Shown one piece after another: positions 45,251 to 55,989 of a stretch of DNA of 64,000 nucleotides (positions are counted from its first letter, which is position 1; each line of letters opens with the position of its first letter). The notes beneath the pieces were generated by a model, which did no database searches, had not been told where the DNA came from, and worked only from the letters and a program-made list of their open reading frames with translations. Source of the stretch: Adiantum capillus-veneris. Taxonomy: Eukaryota; Streptophyta; Polypodiopsida; Polypodiales; Pteridaceae. The translations under genes were made by a program, and so were the position numbers. Where the stretch lies: contig CM043966.1 of the NCBI GenBank assembly GCA_014529385.2, positions 101,415,587 through 101,479,586 of the forward strand. The letters run 5' to 3'.

Positions 45251-45548
45251 CTCATTGATTGGCCTAAGAATTTGGAAGGGACCATAGTAGCTAACTTAGC
45301 ATAGTACTTTTGGTGTCTTGTAGGATTCTTGCCCGTTGTGTGCCTTAATCGAGCCTTGGGAAATTTGAGTAAGACCCAATTATTTTCTTTAAAGGCTTGG
45401 GGTCTTCTGTGCGTGTCACCAGCAGCCTTTTGCCTTTACTGTGAGATAGAGATAGCATCCTTAATCTTTTGGAAAGATTCTTGTAGGTCTCTGCTATACT
45501 CATATGCAACGAAGATCTTCTCGTGTACCTTAAGTAGCAGAGGACTTT
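45251..45548 (-). pseudogene. Gypsy-3 integrase C-terminal region, frameshifted
   Basis: Minus-strand residues FKENNWVLLKFPKARLRHTT and KNPTRHQKYYAKL, in shifted frames, link the integrase core at 45549 to the segment starting at 45250. This is the GPY/F-type C-terminal part of gypsy integrase. Confidence 0.7.
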
Positions 45549-46778
45549 TTATCTTCCCTCAATTATCTCGAAAGGTGCTTTTCCCATGGAAGTATGTACA
45601 TTGTTATTGTAGGCGTACTCCACTAAGGGTAAGTACTTCTTCCATTGATATCTTTGATCTACTTCTGTTACATAGGATTTTAGTAGATCAATAATTTTTA
45701 GGTTAGCTATTTCACTTTGGCCATCCGTTTGCGGATGATAGGCCGAAGAGAAATTTAGCCTTGTTCCTAATTTCTCAAAGAGACCCTTCCATAAATTGCT
45801 GGTCATTCTAGGATCTCTATCTGACACTATGGACATTGGCAAGCCATGGTACTTGAAGATTTGTGAAATGAAGAGGGTTGCCATTTGATAGGATTTGACA
45901 GTCTTTTTGACAGGTATAAAATGAGCTTGTTTATGAAACCTGTCTTCTATCGTCCATATTCCCGTATTCCCATGGATAGACTTAGGCAATCCAAAGAAAA
46001 AATCCATGGATATGCTCTTCCATGGTGAACTAGGGATTGGCAAAGGTTGAAGCAATCTAGGTTGCTCCCCTCTATCAAACCTCGTCTTTTGGCATACCAC
46101 ACATTTAGAAACATACTCTTGTATGTTTGCTTTCATGGTAGGCCAATAGAAATATGTTTCAATCCCCTGTAGGGAAGACTGAATCCCTCTATGCACTGCA
46201 TAAGGAGCAGCATGAGATTCATACATTACTTTCTCACGTAGTGAGCTAGTAACACATAGTCTATTGCGGTAGAGAAGATAACCATCTTGTAAAGTAAATG
46301 GTTCTTCTTTCTTCCCTAGTGCAAGGGCTAAAATCAAATCTCTAAAATCGGGATCAATAGCATACTCATCTATCATAGAAGATAGATCATTGTGAGTTGC
46401 TATGGAAACCGCATTCACACTCGGCCGTCTTGAGAGTGCATCGGCTACTTGATTATGCTTGCCAGCAATGTGAGCAATATAAAAATGAAATTGCAAAAGA
46501 AAGTTTTCCCACCTCATTTGTTTGTCAGAGAGCTTGGTCTGCGTCATGAAGTACTTAAGACTTTGGTGATCTGTTCGCAGAATGAAAGGAGTCCCACATA
46601 AATAGTGCTTCCATGAGTCTAAGGCATGTAGAACTGCAAGGAGTTTCTTTTCATACATGCCTAGAGCTTGCTCAACAGGGTCGAGCCCGTGACTTTCATA
46701 GCCTATGGTGTGCCCTTCTTGAAGCAAAGCAGCTCCAAGGCAATCACCACAAGCATCACATTGGACCTCAAATGGATT
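45549..46778 (-). CDS. Gypsy-3 RNase H and integrase (longest open part)
   Basis: Open from just after the TAA at 46779-46781. The first residues (EVQCDACGDCLGAALLQEGH) hold the first RNase H Asp. Then come YEKKLLAVLHALDSWKHYL, RTDHQSLKYF and VADALSRRP. The integrase zinc finger follows (H-X-H in ESHAAPYAVHRGIQ, Cys pair in CVVCQ), then SMDFFFGLPKS (Asp), IVSDRDPRM (Asp) and SSAYHPQTDGQSEIANL (Glu). The stop after FEIIEGR is a frameshift effect. All three catalytic acidic residues are present. It is in the same frame as the RT parts upstream. Confidence 0.9.
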   Translation of the reverse strand, partial: NPFEVQCDACGDCLGAALLQEGHTIGYESHGLDPVEQALGMYEKKLLAVLHALDSWKHYLCGTPFILRTDHQSLKYFMTQTKLSDKQMRWENFLLQFHFYIAHIAGKHNQVADALSRRPSVNAVSIATHNDLSSMIDEYAIDPDFRDLILALALGKKEEPFTLQDGYLLYRNRLCVTSSLREKVMYESHAAPYAVHRGIQSSLQGIETYFYWPTMKANIQEYVSKCVVCQKTRFDRGEQPRLLQPLPIPSSPWKSISMDFFFGLPKSIHGNTGIWTIEDRFHKQAHFIPVKKTVKSYQMATLFISQIFKYHGLPMSIVSDRDPRMTSNLWKGLFEKLGTRLNFSSAYHPQTDGQSEIANLKIIDLLKSYVTEVDQRYQWKKYLPLVEYAYNNNVHTSMGKAPFEIIEGR

Positions 46779-47700
46779 TTAAAGATCCGGTAGTGTAAGC
46801 ACAGGTTGAGAGATAAGCTTTTCTTTAAGCTTTTCGAAAGCATTGTTCTCCTTGGCAGACCATGTGTACCTAACTTTTTTATTTGTTAGGTCATGTAAAG
46901 GTTCTGCTATTAGTGAGAACTTTTCTATGAAGCATCTATAGTATGCGCACATACCTATAAAGCTTTTTAATTCATGAAGATTCCTTGGCTTAGGCCATCC
47001 TTTTATTACCTCTAACTTTGATGGATCCATTTGGATGCCATCTTGACAGATAATGTGACCTAAATACTGAATCTCTTATAAGAAAAATTCACTTTTCTTT
47101 CGATTAAAGTAAAGTTTATTCTCTCTTAGAACTTGAAATATCACCTGGAGGTGTTGCTTGTGTTCGTCTAAGGAATTAGAGTAGATGATGATATCATAAA
47201 AGAACACTCTAGTAAAGGTTCGGTGAGGCCTAGATAGCTTCTCCATCAAGCGGTTGAATGTGGCTGGTGCATTGGTCAGGCCAAAAGGCATGACAATGTA
47301 TTCGTAGACACCAAACGTAGTGCGAAATGCGGTCTTTACAATGTCTTGATCAACTATCCTTATTTGATGATAGCCACTTTTTAGGTCAATCCTACTGAAG
47401 TAGGTGGACCCTTGTAGCTTATCAAATAGGTCTTCTACCCGTGGAACGGGAAACCTATTCTTGATAGTGATCCTATTTAGTGCTCTATAGTCGACACACA
47501 TACGATATGTGCCGTCTTTCTTTTGCGCTAGTAGCACAGGAGAACAAAATGGAGATGAGCTAGGCCTAACCATGCCCTTCTCAACTAACTCATGCACTTG
47601 CCGCATAATCTCCTCTTGTTGAGCTTGAGAAACTCTATAAGGAGGTTTGTTAGGCGGTGAACTTCCTGGAAGAAGTTCAATTGCATGGTCATCATTGCCT
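46779..47700 (-). pseudogene. Gypsy-3 reverse transcriptase with altered active site
   Basis: One frame with stops at 47076-47078 (TAA) and 46779-46781 (TAA). It reads PPNKPPYRVSQAQQEEI, then SPVLLAQKKDGTYRMCVDYR, DLKSGYHQIRI, MPFGLTNAPATFNRLM, then VFFYDIIIYS where relatives have FFDD or YxDD. A single G-to-T change would turn the first Asp (GAT) into Tyr (TAT, complement of 47196-47198). Loss of this metal ligand should abolish polymerase activity. The downstream KGWPKPRNLHELKSFIGM block is normal for the RT connection. Confidence 0.9.
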
Positions 47701-48240
47701 CATTTAGGAGGTAGCTCACAAGGGATGTCGTCAATAAAGACATCTTGAAACCCCTTGAGAAAATTGGATAACTCTAATTCCTTCCGATTGTGTATATTTT
47801 CTTTTGCTAAAACATTAGGTTCATTTTGAGAATCTTTAACAAAGCTTGTGTATGTACATTGGGTATATTGTTACCCATTTCCTTAGCATCTATATACATA
47901 TCTTTTTCTCTTAGCTTAAAGGACATTCTTCTTTTAGGGAATTTAACATTGGCAGCCATACGATCAAACCATGGTGCCCCTAGGATTACATCCTCATGCT
48001 TGAGAGGAGAGATAAAGAAGTCCTCTTTGTCCAAAAAGCTTTGGACATGGAGCCTCAATTTACCAATAACGGGGGTGATTGAAGCTTCTTGACCCTTGAA
48101 AGCACCGCCTACGGGTAGGACATCTCCCATCTCGTAGGCTTGTATGCCTAGCTTGGTGGCCAACTCTATAGATATAAAATTGTGAGTAGAACCAGGGTCA
48201 AAGAGAATAAAAGCATCATGTTCTCTTACCTTTCCCCAAG
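47700..48240 (-). pseudogene. Gypsy-3 aspartic protease
   Basis: The frame reads FILFDPGSTHNFIS (about 48165-48215), then LATKLGIQAYEMGDVLPVGG, EDVILGAPWF and KFPKRRMSF. The active site is DPG rather than DSG/DTG. The frame shifts near 47820, after which FLKGFQDVFIDDIPCELPPK leads toward RT, with TGA where relatives probably have Arg. Confidence 0.82.
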
Positions 48241-48460
48241 CATGGCATAGAGGAGATCATTTTGTGGTGAATTTTCTCCTCTTGGATTTCGACCAAGGTA
48301 GCTCTAGGAGGTTCATGACGGGTGTTCTTTTGGGTACAAGCACAGTACGCATGCCCTTGCTCGGCCGCACTTGAAACAACGGTTATCCTTGCGATAAAAC
48401 TCAAGATCTTCAGGAGAGAGTTTATTTTTGCCTTTGTAAACTACCTTCTCTTTAGCTTTG
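48216..48460 (-). pseudogene. Gypsy-3 Gag zinc knuckle region
   Basis: DLEFYRKDNRCFKCGR continues in a shifted frame as EQGHAYCACTQKNT, together a CCHC knuckle (C-X2-C-X4-H-X4-C) split by a one-base frameshift near 48365. Confidence 0.72.
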
Positions 48461-48888
48461 TTGGGGTTGCCCTTAGGAGCCTTTTGGACAATGTCCTTCC
48501 CCTTAGGCTCATTGGAACCCTTGTTTTACGTGGGCTTAGAATTTCTTTTAGCCCCCCGTTTGGAAATTGATTCAAGAAGCCACCATAGTATAACCACCAA
48601 TATGGTGCTCGCCTTTGGGAGTTGACATACTCTGCCATTTCTTCACTTAAGCCCACACAAAATTGTTTCTTTTGCTCTCCAAAATCCAACTTCTTGAAGA
48701 CAGTGGATTTGAGTTGTAAGTCCCAAAACTTGTCTACCTATTTGTGAATGGATACGTAGGGAGAGAGCTTCAAACTTTGCCATTCGGTGAGTACTTTGTC
48801 TTTGGCATCAGTGGCCAAAAACTGCTTCATAATGGAAGCTCTTAAAGCTTTCGATGTACGTGGAGCTTCACCGTTGGCCCGTAGGCTA

Positions 48889-49698
48889 TTACCACCATTT
48901 CCTAACGGACTTTTGAAAGTGCGTAGCTACATGGCGTAGCTTAGAGGACTCCATGAAGCCCTCATCTCCAAATGCCGCATCGAATTGTTGGATAAAGGCC
49001 AAGACTTTGTCCGTAGCACCAAAAGTGCCATCATAGGTAAGGAAAGAGATGTTCTTCCCTCCCTCTTTGAATTTCTTGAGCTTGGATGACCTCTTCCACG
49101 TGGCATAGGATTTCCTATGGCCTCTTCTTTTTGATGGTTCAAAGGTTGCATCATCACTTTCTTTAGAAGATGAAGAATTTGAGGAAGATGGAGAAGAGGG
49201 TGACCTCTTTCTCATCTTTTTCTTTCCTTGATCTTCTTTGTCTTCACCATCACTTTCATAAGAGGGAGAGTATGAAGAAGATGGAGAAGAGGGTGTCTTG
49301 TTTCTCGCCTTTTTCTTCTCTTGCTTTTTGTCATCCCTCTTTGAAGTATGATGTGGAGAAGTATGCAATGGTCTTCTCCGTTCTGGAGGTGATGGAGAGC
49401 GTTTAGCCCGCCGTCTTCGTGGAGCCATCTCCGCCGACGTGGCAGGAGACTCACTTATTTCTTATTCCTTCGGTTGAGGCTCTTGAATTCTCCTTTGAGA
49501 AGGAGATGCGTCATCAAGGAGCAAATTTCTGAGCCCTTCATATGGATCCTCTTCTTCTTCCCGAATTGGAGAGAGGCCTCTTTTGGAAGTCTCGCAAGGA
49601 GGCTTCCTAGGTGCTCTCTTGTTATGATGGTGAGCTTGGAGAATCCCAGTAGCATGAAGGTGCCTTTGCACTTCACTTTGGAGTGATGGATTGCCCAT
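48889..49698 (-). pseudogene. Gypsy-3 Gag
   Basis: Starts at MGNPSLQSEVQRHLHATGIL (49698), meets TAA at 49462-49464, and continues in frame as a long Lys/Arg/Ser-rich segment (MAPRRRRAKRSPSPP...) with alternating acidic and serine blocks. It then enters the capsid start ISFLTYDGTFGATDKVLAFI and HVATHFQKSVRKWW, then stops. The capsid remainder lies in broken frames at 48470-48888. The long basic, RS-like N-terminal extension is unusual for a Gag. Confidence 0.78.
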
Positions 49699-50160
49699 GG
49701 CTTGTTGAAGCCTAGAAACAAGATAGTTAACAAAAGCATTGGGGCATCATTAGTAGCTTGCTCATTAGCAAATTAAAGTTATCAACATTAATTTCACTCT
49801 GTTCACTATTGTTAGCCATTCTAACAACTTTTAGGTGTAAAATTTTTAGGTGTACAATGGCACTTCAAGCCTTAGTTGCTACTCCTCTTTACCCCTTCAG
49901 AAAAAGCACTCAAGCTACTGTACCCGTGGCTTGATACATTAATTGCAAGGAATAGAAGAGAGGGTCATTCAACACCAAAACAACCCCGTAGGACTCCACT
50001 ATTAAGACCATATCTCTCCACGGTGATGCCCCCTTAACTACACAAAGGCAGACACACTCCAAGGCTAAAATATCCCTATTCTACTTACTCACATGCAATT
50101 AATAGTACCAACCATTTATAGCTAGCTTGAGGACCTCTCTTCTTGAGCAAGAAAAGAGAA

Positions 50161-50179
50161 ACCTTGTGCTCTGATACCA
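50161..50179 (-). other. Gypsy-3 primer-binding site
   Basis: The minus strand reads tggtatcagagcacaaggt one base from the LTR end, an initiator-Met site. Confidence 0.9.
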
Positions 50180-50180
50180 A

Positions 50181-51085
50181 TGTAACATTTAATGGTCTAG
50201 TCACTTGTGTGTAGCGGAAAATAGCATGAGCATAGTGAGCATCATTAGAATAGCTTCCTAATGAGAATAACAAGAGTGCTTGGGTGGAGAGAGCAACAAA
50301 AAGTATAACACCTAGCTAGATAGCATGAACAATACTTCAAAAAGAGAGAGAAATTAATCAATTGACAACAGTTGAGAACCGGATTTGCATGGAGCCGCCC
50401 CCCCCTCCAAAAGGCTTTGTATTATGGTTTCTCCCATCAAGAGAGACATTTTACAATACAATTCTTTGTGTTCGTTCAATACTAGCTAGTGCAATGATGA
50501 TGGAAACTTGATGCACTAAGCAAAACACTTATCAAACACAACATCAATTCCCTCATGGTCTCAGACCCAAGACCTCACACACCTTCAAAGATGGTGAGAG
50601 GCTGAGAGCTAGCGGGGTATGAGAGTAGATTGAGAGGAAGAAGGAGTATTCTTACGAGAAAGATGTACATCTCCTCACATAATCACTCATATTAGAATAG
50701 CTTAGCTTAGTAATTAGCATGGTAGAGGAGATGAGCATGAATTGAATCTTGGCTCTTGGTTGGATTTTCATCACAAAGCCAAGAGTTGTTGATCTAGGCC
50801 TCCCTTCTCACAGGGTTGGAGTAGGTGGTAAGCTTTCCATTAAATCTTGAGAAGGAGAGATAGTCTTCTTTGCTTCACACATGAGATTTTGTGAGTGTGT
50901 GTGTGATAATGCCTTCCAAAAATCATCCCCCTCTCTCTCTAGATCGAACCCCTCTTGCTATTTGCTGATCCTCACACCTCATTGGACCTCCACAGGCCTA
51001 GCCAATGGAAATTAAGCAACATAAGTGATAGTATTTTGACATGTGTCCCCCTTTCCCCTTTTGTGGAAGCTTTAGGTAATTATGT
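50181..51085 (-). repeat. Gypsy-3 5' LTR, truncated
   Basis: Aligns with 43299 to about 44125 and then diverges after gctttaggtaatta. About 450 bases of the outer LTR are missing. It has an extra 66-70 bases (about 50780-50850) absent from the 3' LTR. Confidence 0.87.
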
Positions 51086-51561
51086 TCAATTAGCTCAGAA
51101 TCACCGTATGTTCAATTTGGTTAGATTTAAGATTATATTTTGGATTTAGTTTTATAATAAAGTCTACCTTTAGAATTATGGAAAAAAACTAGCGATAGGA
51201 GAATGGTGATCCCTCTCTTCCTCTCTACGGATGCAACCTTAAGTTGGAAAGCTTTTAATTGCATGGTACTCAGATTGGAGGCCAACATGTAATGTGCTAA
51301 GTAATCCCTCCAACAAAGATCTGCTGTGAAGAGATGTTAAGATGCTGTGAATTGCTACAGCTAGAGAAGAGGCAAAGGGGTTTTGTCCATTACATGCACT
51401 GTCATGTAGACGTGGGTGTGTAGATTTCTTGTACCACAAATATAGGCATTGACCATTAAAGTCGAGATTATAATCCGGTGGTTCTGATCTCCGTGCACCT
51501 CTAGAGAGAAGTGTGTGGGGATCGGACATGACTAGAGAATGTGAGGTAGTTTACAGTGTGA

Positions 51562-51615
<54 letters not shown>

Positions 51616-51660
51616 AAGACGGAGGATGCCATTAGAAGATTAAATTTATATCCAGGTTAT
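51086..51660. other. no gene seen; contains (GA)n at 51567-51613
   Basis: A 96-codon minus-strand frame (51239-51529) has no recognisable domain. The left end of the neighbouring CACTA element should lie in or before this stretch, but no CACTA terminus is visible. Confidence 0.5.
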
Positions 51661-51678
51661 AAGGTTTTTACATTCATT

Positions 51679-52204
51679 ATGAGTAGTGACAAGGATGTGG
51701 GTTTGTCCAATCCAAACACCTATCTCTCAACAAGGATCTTATGTCCTTGTAATCGATGCAAGCATGCTGTGCGATGGACAAGACGCATTTCTTTGCAGCA
51801 CGTTCGTGAATTTGACGAGTTTGATCCATCTATCATAGATTGAATTGTTACCAATTATAACTCGTACGCTGGCCAACAGGCAGCAATCTTGCAACCCAAT
51901 AGACGTGTTCACATGCGCTTTGGTCAAGCAGCATATGTGAGGCCCAAGATGTAGCCTCTAGACATCTCTCTGAGGATGATCATGCAGAACACATTCCCAA
52001 CGAGGAAATGTTTGAGCCCGAGATTGATGAAATGATCGAGTCGACCATGGATTCAAAAAGGCTTATCTATGATGATATGAAAAGTGAAGCCGATATGGCA
52101 TTGTATGATGGACCACGTGTGTCTAGATTGAAGGTGTTTAGGGTTCTTCTCTACATGCAGGCAAAGTTTGGATGGAGTGACACTAGCGTCGCAACGCTTT
52201 TCAG
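51679..52204 (+). pseudogene. CACTA transposase exon 1 with Transpos_assoc-like N-terminus
   Basis: MSSDKDVGLSNPNTYLSTRI then CPCNRCKHAVRW, the Cys-rich Transpos_assoc block, then VREFDEFDPSIID and a TGA. After a frame change DEMIESTMDSKRLIYDDMKS and LKVFRVLLYMQAKFGWSD lead to SVATLF, where a GT donor (cag|gtgatc) sits at 52205. N-terminal domain of the plant CACTA transposase. Confidence 0.78.
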
Positions 52205-52304
52205 GTGATCTATTACAATGTGTTTACTTCAATAAAAAAATCTAGATATATAATGATCTGATAGATTACTTACACAAGTGTACCGCATTTTGGTTGCTGT
52301 GTAG
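52205..52304 (+). other. CACTA transposase intron 1
   Basis: 100 bp, GT at 52205 and AG ending at 52304. Removing it joins ...TLF to RLLKEHILP in frame (ttc ag|a ttg ctc). Confidence 0.75.
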
Positions 52305-53044
52305 ATTGCTCAAAGAGCACATACTACCAGCTGATAATGTGATGCAAGATTCCAGAGAGGAAGCAAGAAAGATCTTGCAAAACTTGGGGATATATTATAA
52401 TTTGATTCACGCTTGTCCTAACGACTGCATTCTTTTCAGAGGGGAATACATAGACATGGAGAAGTGTTTGACATGTGATTCCGAGAGATATCGAGTAGAT
52501 CTCCACGGATAAAAAATTCCACAAAAGGTTTTGCGAAATTTTCCTCTACTTCCTTGCATCAAGAATTTCTTCGAATGTAAGTCCATGGCCGCCCTAGCAT
52601 CATGGCACAAGGAGAATAGATCTTTGGATGGTGTCCTACAGATTCCTGCAGATTGTGCAGCCTGGAAACATATAGTCTATACATGGCTGGATTTTACCAG
52701 GGAAGCTCAATATTTGCACATAGGCCTGGCTATGGATGGCGTAAATCCATTTGGTCAGAGATCAACATCTTATAGTGTATGGACCATTGTCGTCGTCAAC
52801 TACAACATTCCCCCATGGTTGACTACCAATAAGGGGTACCTGTTTTTAAGCTTGATTGTGCTAGGGCGGTATAAAGTGAAGAATATGGATGTGTATCTTC
52901 ATCCACTATTGGAAGAGCTACAACAATTGTGGATTGGCATAGAAGTGGTGGATATGAGCCTACACACAGATCGACGGAATGCTTTGATAAGAGGCATTCT
53001 AATGTGGACCATGCATGACTATCCCGGACTAACAAAATGCTCAG
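52305..53044 (+). pseudogene. CACTA transposase exon 2 (Transposase_21 region)
   Basis: LLKEHILPADNVM, then ARKILQNLGIYYNLIHACPN and CILFRGEY. A TAA (52510-52512) is followed in frame by KIPQKVLRNFPLLPCIKNFF, KSMAALASWHKENRS, then LHIGLAMDGVNPFGQRSTSY (catalytic Asp region), NNIPPWLTTNKGYLFLSLIV-like text and the DVYLHPLLEELQQLW block. The order matches TNP2-type transposases. One in-frame stop breaks it. Confidence 0.88.
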
Positions 53045-53121
53045 GTGATTTACACTCAAACTCAAACACTGTAAATATTTTTTTTTCTCAAGCTTATCTA
53101 TTGTCATGTGTATACATGTAG
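53045..53121 (+). other. CACTA transposase intron 2
   Basis: 77 bp, tcag|gtgatt to catgtag|gg. Removal gives TKCSGIQTSGYKACVTCG in frame; the T-rich stretch before the acceptor fits a plant intron. Confidence 0.78.
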
Positions 53122-54233
53122 GGATTCAAACAAGCGGATACAAAGCATGTGTCACATGTGGACCCAGACTTAATGCACGTCAGGCGCCCTCACTAAAGAA
53201 GAAAATCTACGAAGGTCATCAAGCGTATCTTCCAGAGAATCATGAGTTACGTGATGTTTTTATGGGAAGAGAGCCACCGAGGATGTATGCACAAGCATGG
53301 TTAGAGAAGAAGGACACGTGTGATGATGGTTTGCCCCCAGGGATGAAGAGACTCTTTCTATGGTATGAGTTACCCTATTGGCCCAGACTCATGATCAACC
53401 ACTTGCTCGATCCAATGCACATATTCAAGAATGTGGATAATCTGCTATGGGACCATCTGATCATCAAGAAAGATACTTTGGGAGCTAGGATTGACCTTAG
53501 AAATGTGGATCGTATGGAGCAATATTGGCCGTAGACAACACATGATGGATCAATAAAACTCCCTAAAGCACCATGGATTTTGAGAGGAGTCCAAGAACGC
53601 AAAGTAAAAGAGACCACTCGATCCATGCGGACCTCACTGTGCGTAATGAACTCACTCCAAATGTGTTTCACTAAAGAAGGAAAGCTTACCGGTTTGAAGT
53701 CACATGACTCGCAGAAAATGTGTCAAGTATGTTTGAAGTGGAATATATCATAGTGGGAATGTGTAACAAATTTGTGTGTGGACTTTAATATCATTACTGG
53801 AAGTGTTTTGCAGTTTATTTTATTGGTGGCCATTGATGGATGTTTGTCTCCTGACATCCGTAACACAATCTACAAACTTGGAAAGTTGGTGCAATGGATC
53901 TCACAAAAGGAGATCAATGTAGACTCCATACCATCCGCCAAACTAAACGATGTGGAGGTTGTGTGCATGTTTGAGAAACTCTTTCCTACTACAATGCTAA
54001 CCATTCAGGTGCATCTTCTTGTTCACATAGTTGATGAGGTGGAAATAGCTGGCACAATACATTCTAGATGGATGTTCTTTTTAGAACGTTTCATGAAAAT
54101 GCTCAAGGGATATGTGCGTCAAAAGGCACGTCTAGAGGGTAGCATGGCAGAAGTTTGGCTAGTATCAGAGTCCCTAGTTTACATTGGAGAGAGGCTAGAT
54201 AGATTTGATAAAGCCCAGGACACGCTATGGTGA
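53122..54233 (+). pseudogene. CACTA transposase exon 3 onward (catalytic end and DUF4218)
   Basis: GIQTSGYKACVTCGPRLNAR, FMGREPPRMY, LPYWPRLMINHLLDPMHIFK (a conserved Asp-Met-His block) and DTLGARIDLRNVDRM. A TAG at 53532-53534 is followed in frame by KAPWILRGVQERK. From 53772: DGCLSPDIRNTIYKLGKLVQ, then DUF4218 with LTIQVHLLVHIVDEVEIAG, SRWMFFLERFMKMLKGYVRQ and RLEGSMAEVWL. One stop and probably a further intron near 53730-53810. Confidence 0.85.
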
Positions 54234-55330
54234 ACCATAAATGATGAGCTCATATTTGGGATTGTCATGTGAAATCTCGGTGTTGAGATGAAGATGATGG
54301 AAGATCTAGAGGCTAAAAGCGACCGATTTTGCATGCTTCACATTCCAATGATGTAAAAGTCAATTTCACAAAACGAGGATGCAAAGCAAGAGCGACAAAG
54401 GGCACGAATCGAGTGGAGACGAGAAAGACGATCGCCGATGCATTATCCGATGGGTCTGGAGAGCCTACCAACATTCATGAGCTTAAGATGGTTTCATAAC
54501 CAATTGAAAAGTGCATAGCAATGCGGTGAAGACGTGACTGAGGAGGACTGGGAGTACTCTCGGGGTTGGCGACCAAGGTTAGTTTGCAATGTACGACTAG
54601 TGACTTTCTAGATGTTTGAACGGCCACTCATAATCTTTGTTGGTTGTAGTATAAGTCATACACAGCAGCATGGTGTAAACGTTGACATTTTTAGGGTGGA
54701 ATGGATCGAGAAAAAACATTTTACACAAGATTGTGGAATCATGGCAAAATTTGAACAATCTAGTCGATGACAGTCCTCTGATGCAGATCCTGTGGTGGCG
54801 GAACTCACTTACTTCGGCACACTACAAGAGATTTTGAGGATCGATTATAGAGGATTTTTTGTCGACTTGTTCGACGTACAATGGTTCCAGATAAACATGT
54901 AGGGTTGCAATGCTACTCTGTGCAGAGGAGAGTCTGGTTTCCTAGTGGTGGATTCAACAAAAAAATGGACCGACTGAAGAGACACTTTTGTACTACCCGA
55001 GCATTGTGAACAAGTAAGTCTGCAAATATTTAACATCTAATTTTAGAATTTATGTTCTTGGAAGCTCTCATGTAAGTTATGTGTCTTTGGAAGGTGATAT
55101 TTTATCCTGCGAAGTTTGCATCAAATTGGTGGTCCATCATAGAGGTAGCCCTTCGTAGTGCACGGACGTATGAGGGCTATCATGTGCCAATCACAGCAAC
55201 ATCAATGGAGGTGATCGGAGAAGATGCTCAGTCAGAATCCGCTGAGGTGGTACCAGACGAGCATCAAGCTGCTACTCTCTATGGGGTGCATGCAGAGGAT
55301 CTACAAAATGAAAAGAGGACATCTACCTAA
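54234..55330 (+). pseudogene. CACTA transposase C-terminal region (DUF4216-like)
   Basis: Frames are broken. At about 54790-55020 the residues VVAELTYFGTLQEILRIDYR and GFFVDLFDVQWFQINM, then GFLVVDSTKKW and DTFVLPEHCEQV, match the layout of the DUF4216 region that ends CACTA transposases. An 83-codon frame at 55079-55330 is the tail, with FYPAKFASNWW and acidic residues. Confidence 0.68.
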
Positions 55331-55989
55331 ACGGAGAGCTCTATATAGACATAGGGAGTTATGCTGAGCTATGCGAGGATGAGAGAGAGACCTCTTAAAG
55401 GCATAAACATTGTATTTGAACAATATTTCTTTGTTGTATAATATATATTGTATTCACATGGCTTTTTGTCCATTCCTGTCGCAAGTAATTGAGAAAACTA
55501 TGGCAAATAGAAAAGGAATTTAATTTATGACCAGAGTGTCTTGTCACAACTACATATAAAAGGCATGTTGTCCAAGACATAGCTTTTACTAGAATGCACA
55601 CGGGAGACAAATTCACAAGAACTTCACAGGAATCTCTCTACACAGGAATCCCTCCCCCTTTATGAGTCCTCTCTCTCTCTCTCCTCTCTACACAGGAATC
55701 CTCTCTCTCCTTATTATCTATAGCATAGATTATAACTTGTCCATGTGTTCTTCTCCATCAAATATTAAGATTAAATTTTCATGTGTTTAATGCGGGTATG
55801 GATGATGATGAGTTTCTTTCTTCTTTGTCACCCCTAGCAGAGGAGGTGGTATGAGGAGCATCATTTCTCTGGAGCACCATCACGTCATTCCACTCCTTCA
55901 GTGTCTCCCTCTATTTTGAAGCATTCAGCATGCTCCGAAGCTTCGGTGTCGACGAGACAATCTTCACACTCGTCTAGGCACCGACGCTC

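Larger units (their letters stand above)
43299..51085 (-). mobile_element. Gypsy-3: minus-strand chromodomain Ty3/gypsy element
   Basis: Two LTRs (3' at 43299-44578; 5' at 50181 to about 51085, truncated) and an initiator-Met priming site at 50161-50179. The internal region holds gag, zinc knuckle, protease, RT, RNase H, integrase and chromodomain in order on the minus strand. Unlike Gypsy-1 it keeps all domains, but it has internal stops and frameshifts and a changed RT active site. The outer end of the 5' LTR is missing, so no target duplication can be checked. Confidence 0.92.

Noticed and set aside
54815-54830. cactacaag as a CACTA 5' terminus
   Set aside because: It lies within the transposase C-terminal coding region, with no subterminal repeats beside it.
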